From positions 1 through 24,490 of the forward strand of contig CAKTRT010000017.1 of the NCBI GenBank assembly GCA_934597535.1: a DNA stretch of 24,490 bases, written 5' to 3'. Below the pieces are notes generated by a model that was given only the letters and a program-made list of their open reading frames with translations, had not been told where the DNA came from and searched no databases. Shown here piece after piece: positions 24,476 through 24,490 of the stretch. The position numbers were made by a program, and so were the translations under genes. The stretch comes from an uncultured Oscillospiraceae bacterium. GTDB taxonomy: Bacteria; Bacillota; Clostridia; Oscillospirales; Oscillospiraceae. Positions within the stretch are counted from its first letter, which is position 1. Every line of letters starts with the position of its first letter.

Positions 24476-24490
24476 TTTGCTTCCCTCCTT

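Overview
The window is a compact, GC-rich stretch of bacterial chromosome. It has Firmicutes-type housekeeping genes: a WalRK two-component operon with YycH/YycI-like partners, rpsG-fusA-tuf, smpB/ssrA, a PrsA-like foldase, and strong AGGAGG ribosome-binding sites. It also carries a 2-hydroxyacyl-CoA dehydratase pair, which is an anaerobe signature. High GC, anaerobic acyl-CoA chemistry and gene content point to the class Clostridia, most likely an Oscillospiraceae/Ruminococcaceae-type gut anaerobe. That taxonomy is inference. There is no phage, insertion sequence, integrase or CRISPR array, so most of the region is ordinary core genome.

Layout, left to right. (1) A possible 3' end of a plus-strand gene with a terminator (1-95), convergent with a minus-strand rodA/ftsW gene (104-1288). 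(2) A divergent plus-strand operon with tsaE, tsaB (t6A tRNA modification) and upp (1455-3272). (3) A 190-base intergenic stretch packed with consecutive hairpins (3275-3460), then a consensus promoter and a membrane-anchored parvulin foldase (3571-5013). (4) tcdA overlapping a DUF554 membrane protein gene (5094-6508). (5) An operon with its own sigma-A promoter and candidate operator, encoding two 2-hydroxyacyl-CoA dehydratase-family subunits and a 90-residue membrane protein (6719-9887). (6) A minus-strand ribosome-rescue block: smpB, a cyclophilin and ssrA/tmRNA (10184-11603).

(7) A long plus-strand cell-envelope block: glycerophosphodiester phosphodiesterase-like protein, Nudix hydrolase, walR, walK, yycH-like and yycI-like genes, then murA from its own promoter and an HD-domain phosphohydrolase (11766-20436). 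(8) Two tandem terminator hairpins separate this from the minus-strand str operon genes tuf, fusA and rpsG (20552-24475), which run off the right edge.

The parts fit together as growth functions: peptidoglycan synthesis (RodA, MurA) and its WalRK control, secreted protein folding, t6A synthesis and cyclisation (TsaE, TsaB, TcdA), elongation (EF-Tu, EF-G, S7) and trans-translation (SmpB, tmRNA). The accessory-looking part is the dehydratase operon, whose substrate cannot be read from this window and which lacks a local activator or CoA-transferase. The least explained parts are the hairpin cluster at 3275-3460, the small membrane protein in the dehydratase operon and an insertion of about 16 residues in EF-Tu.
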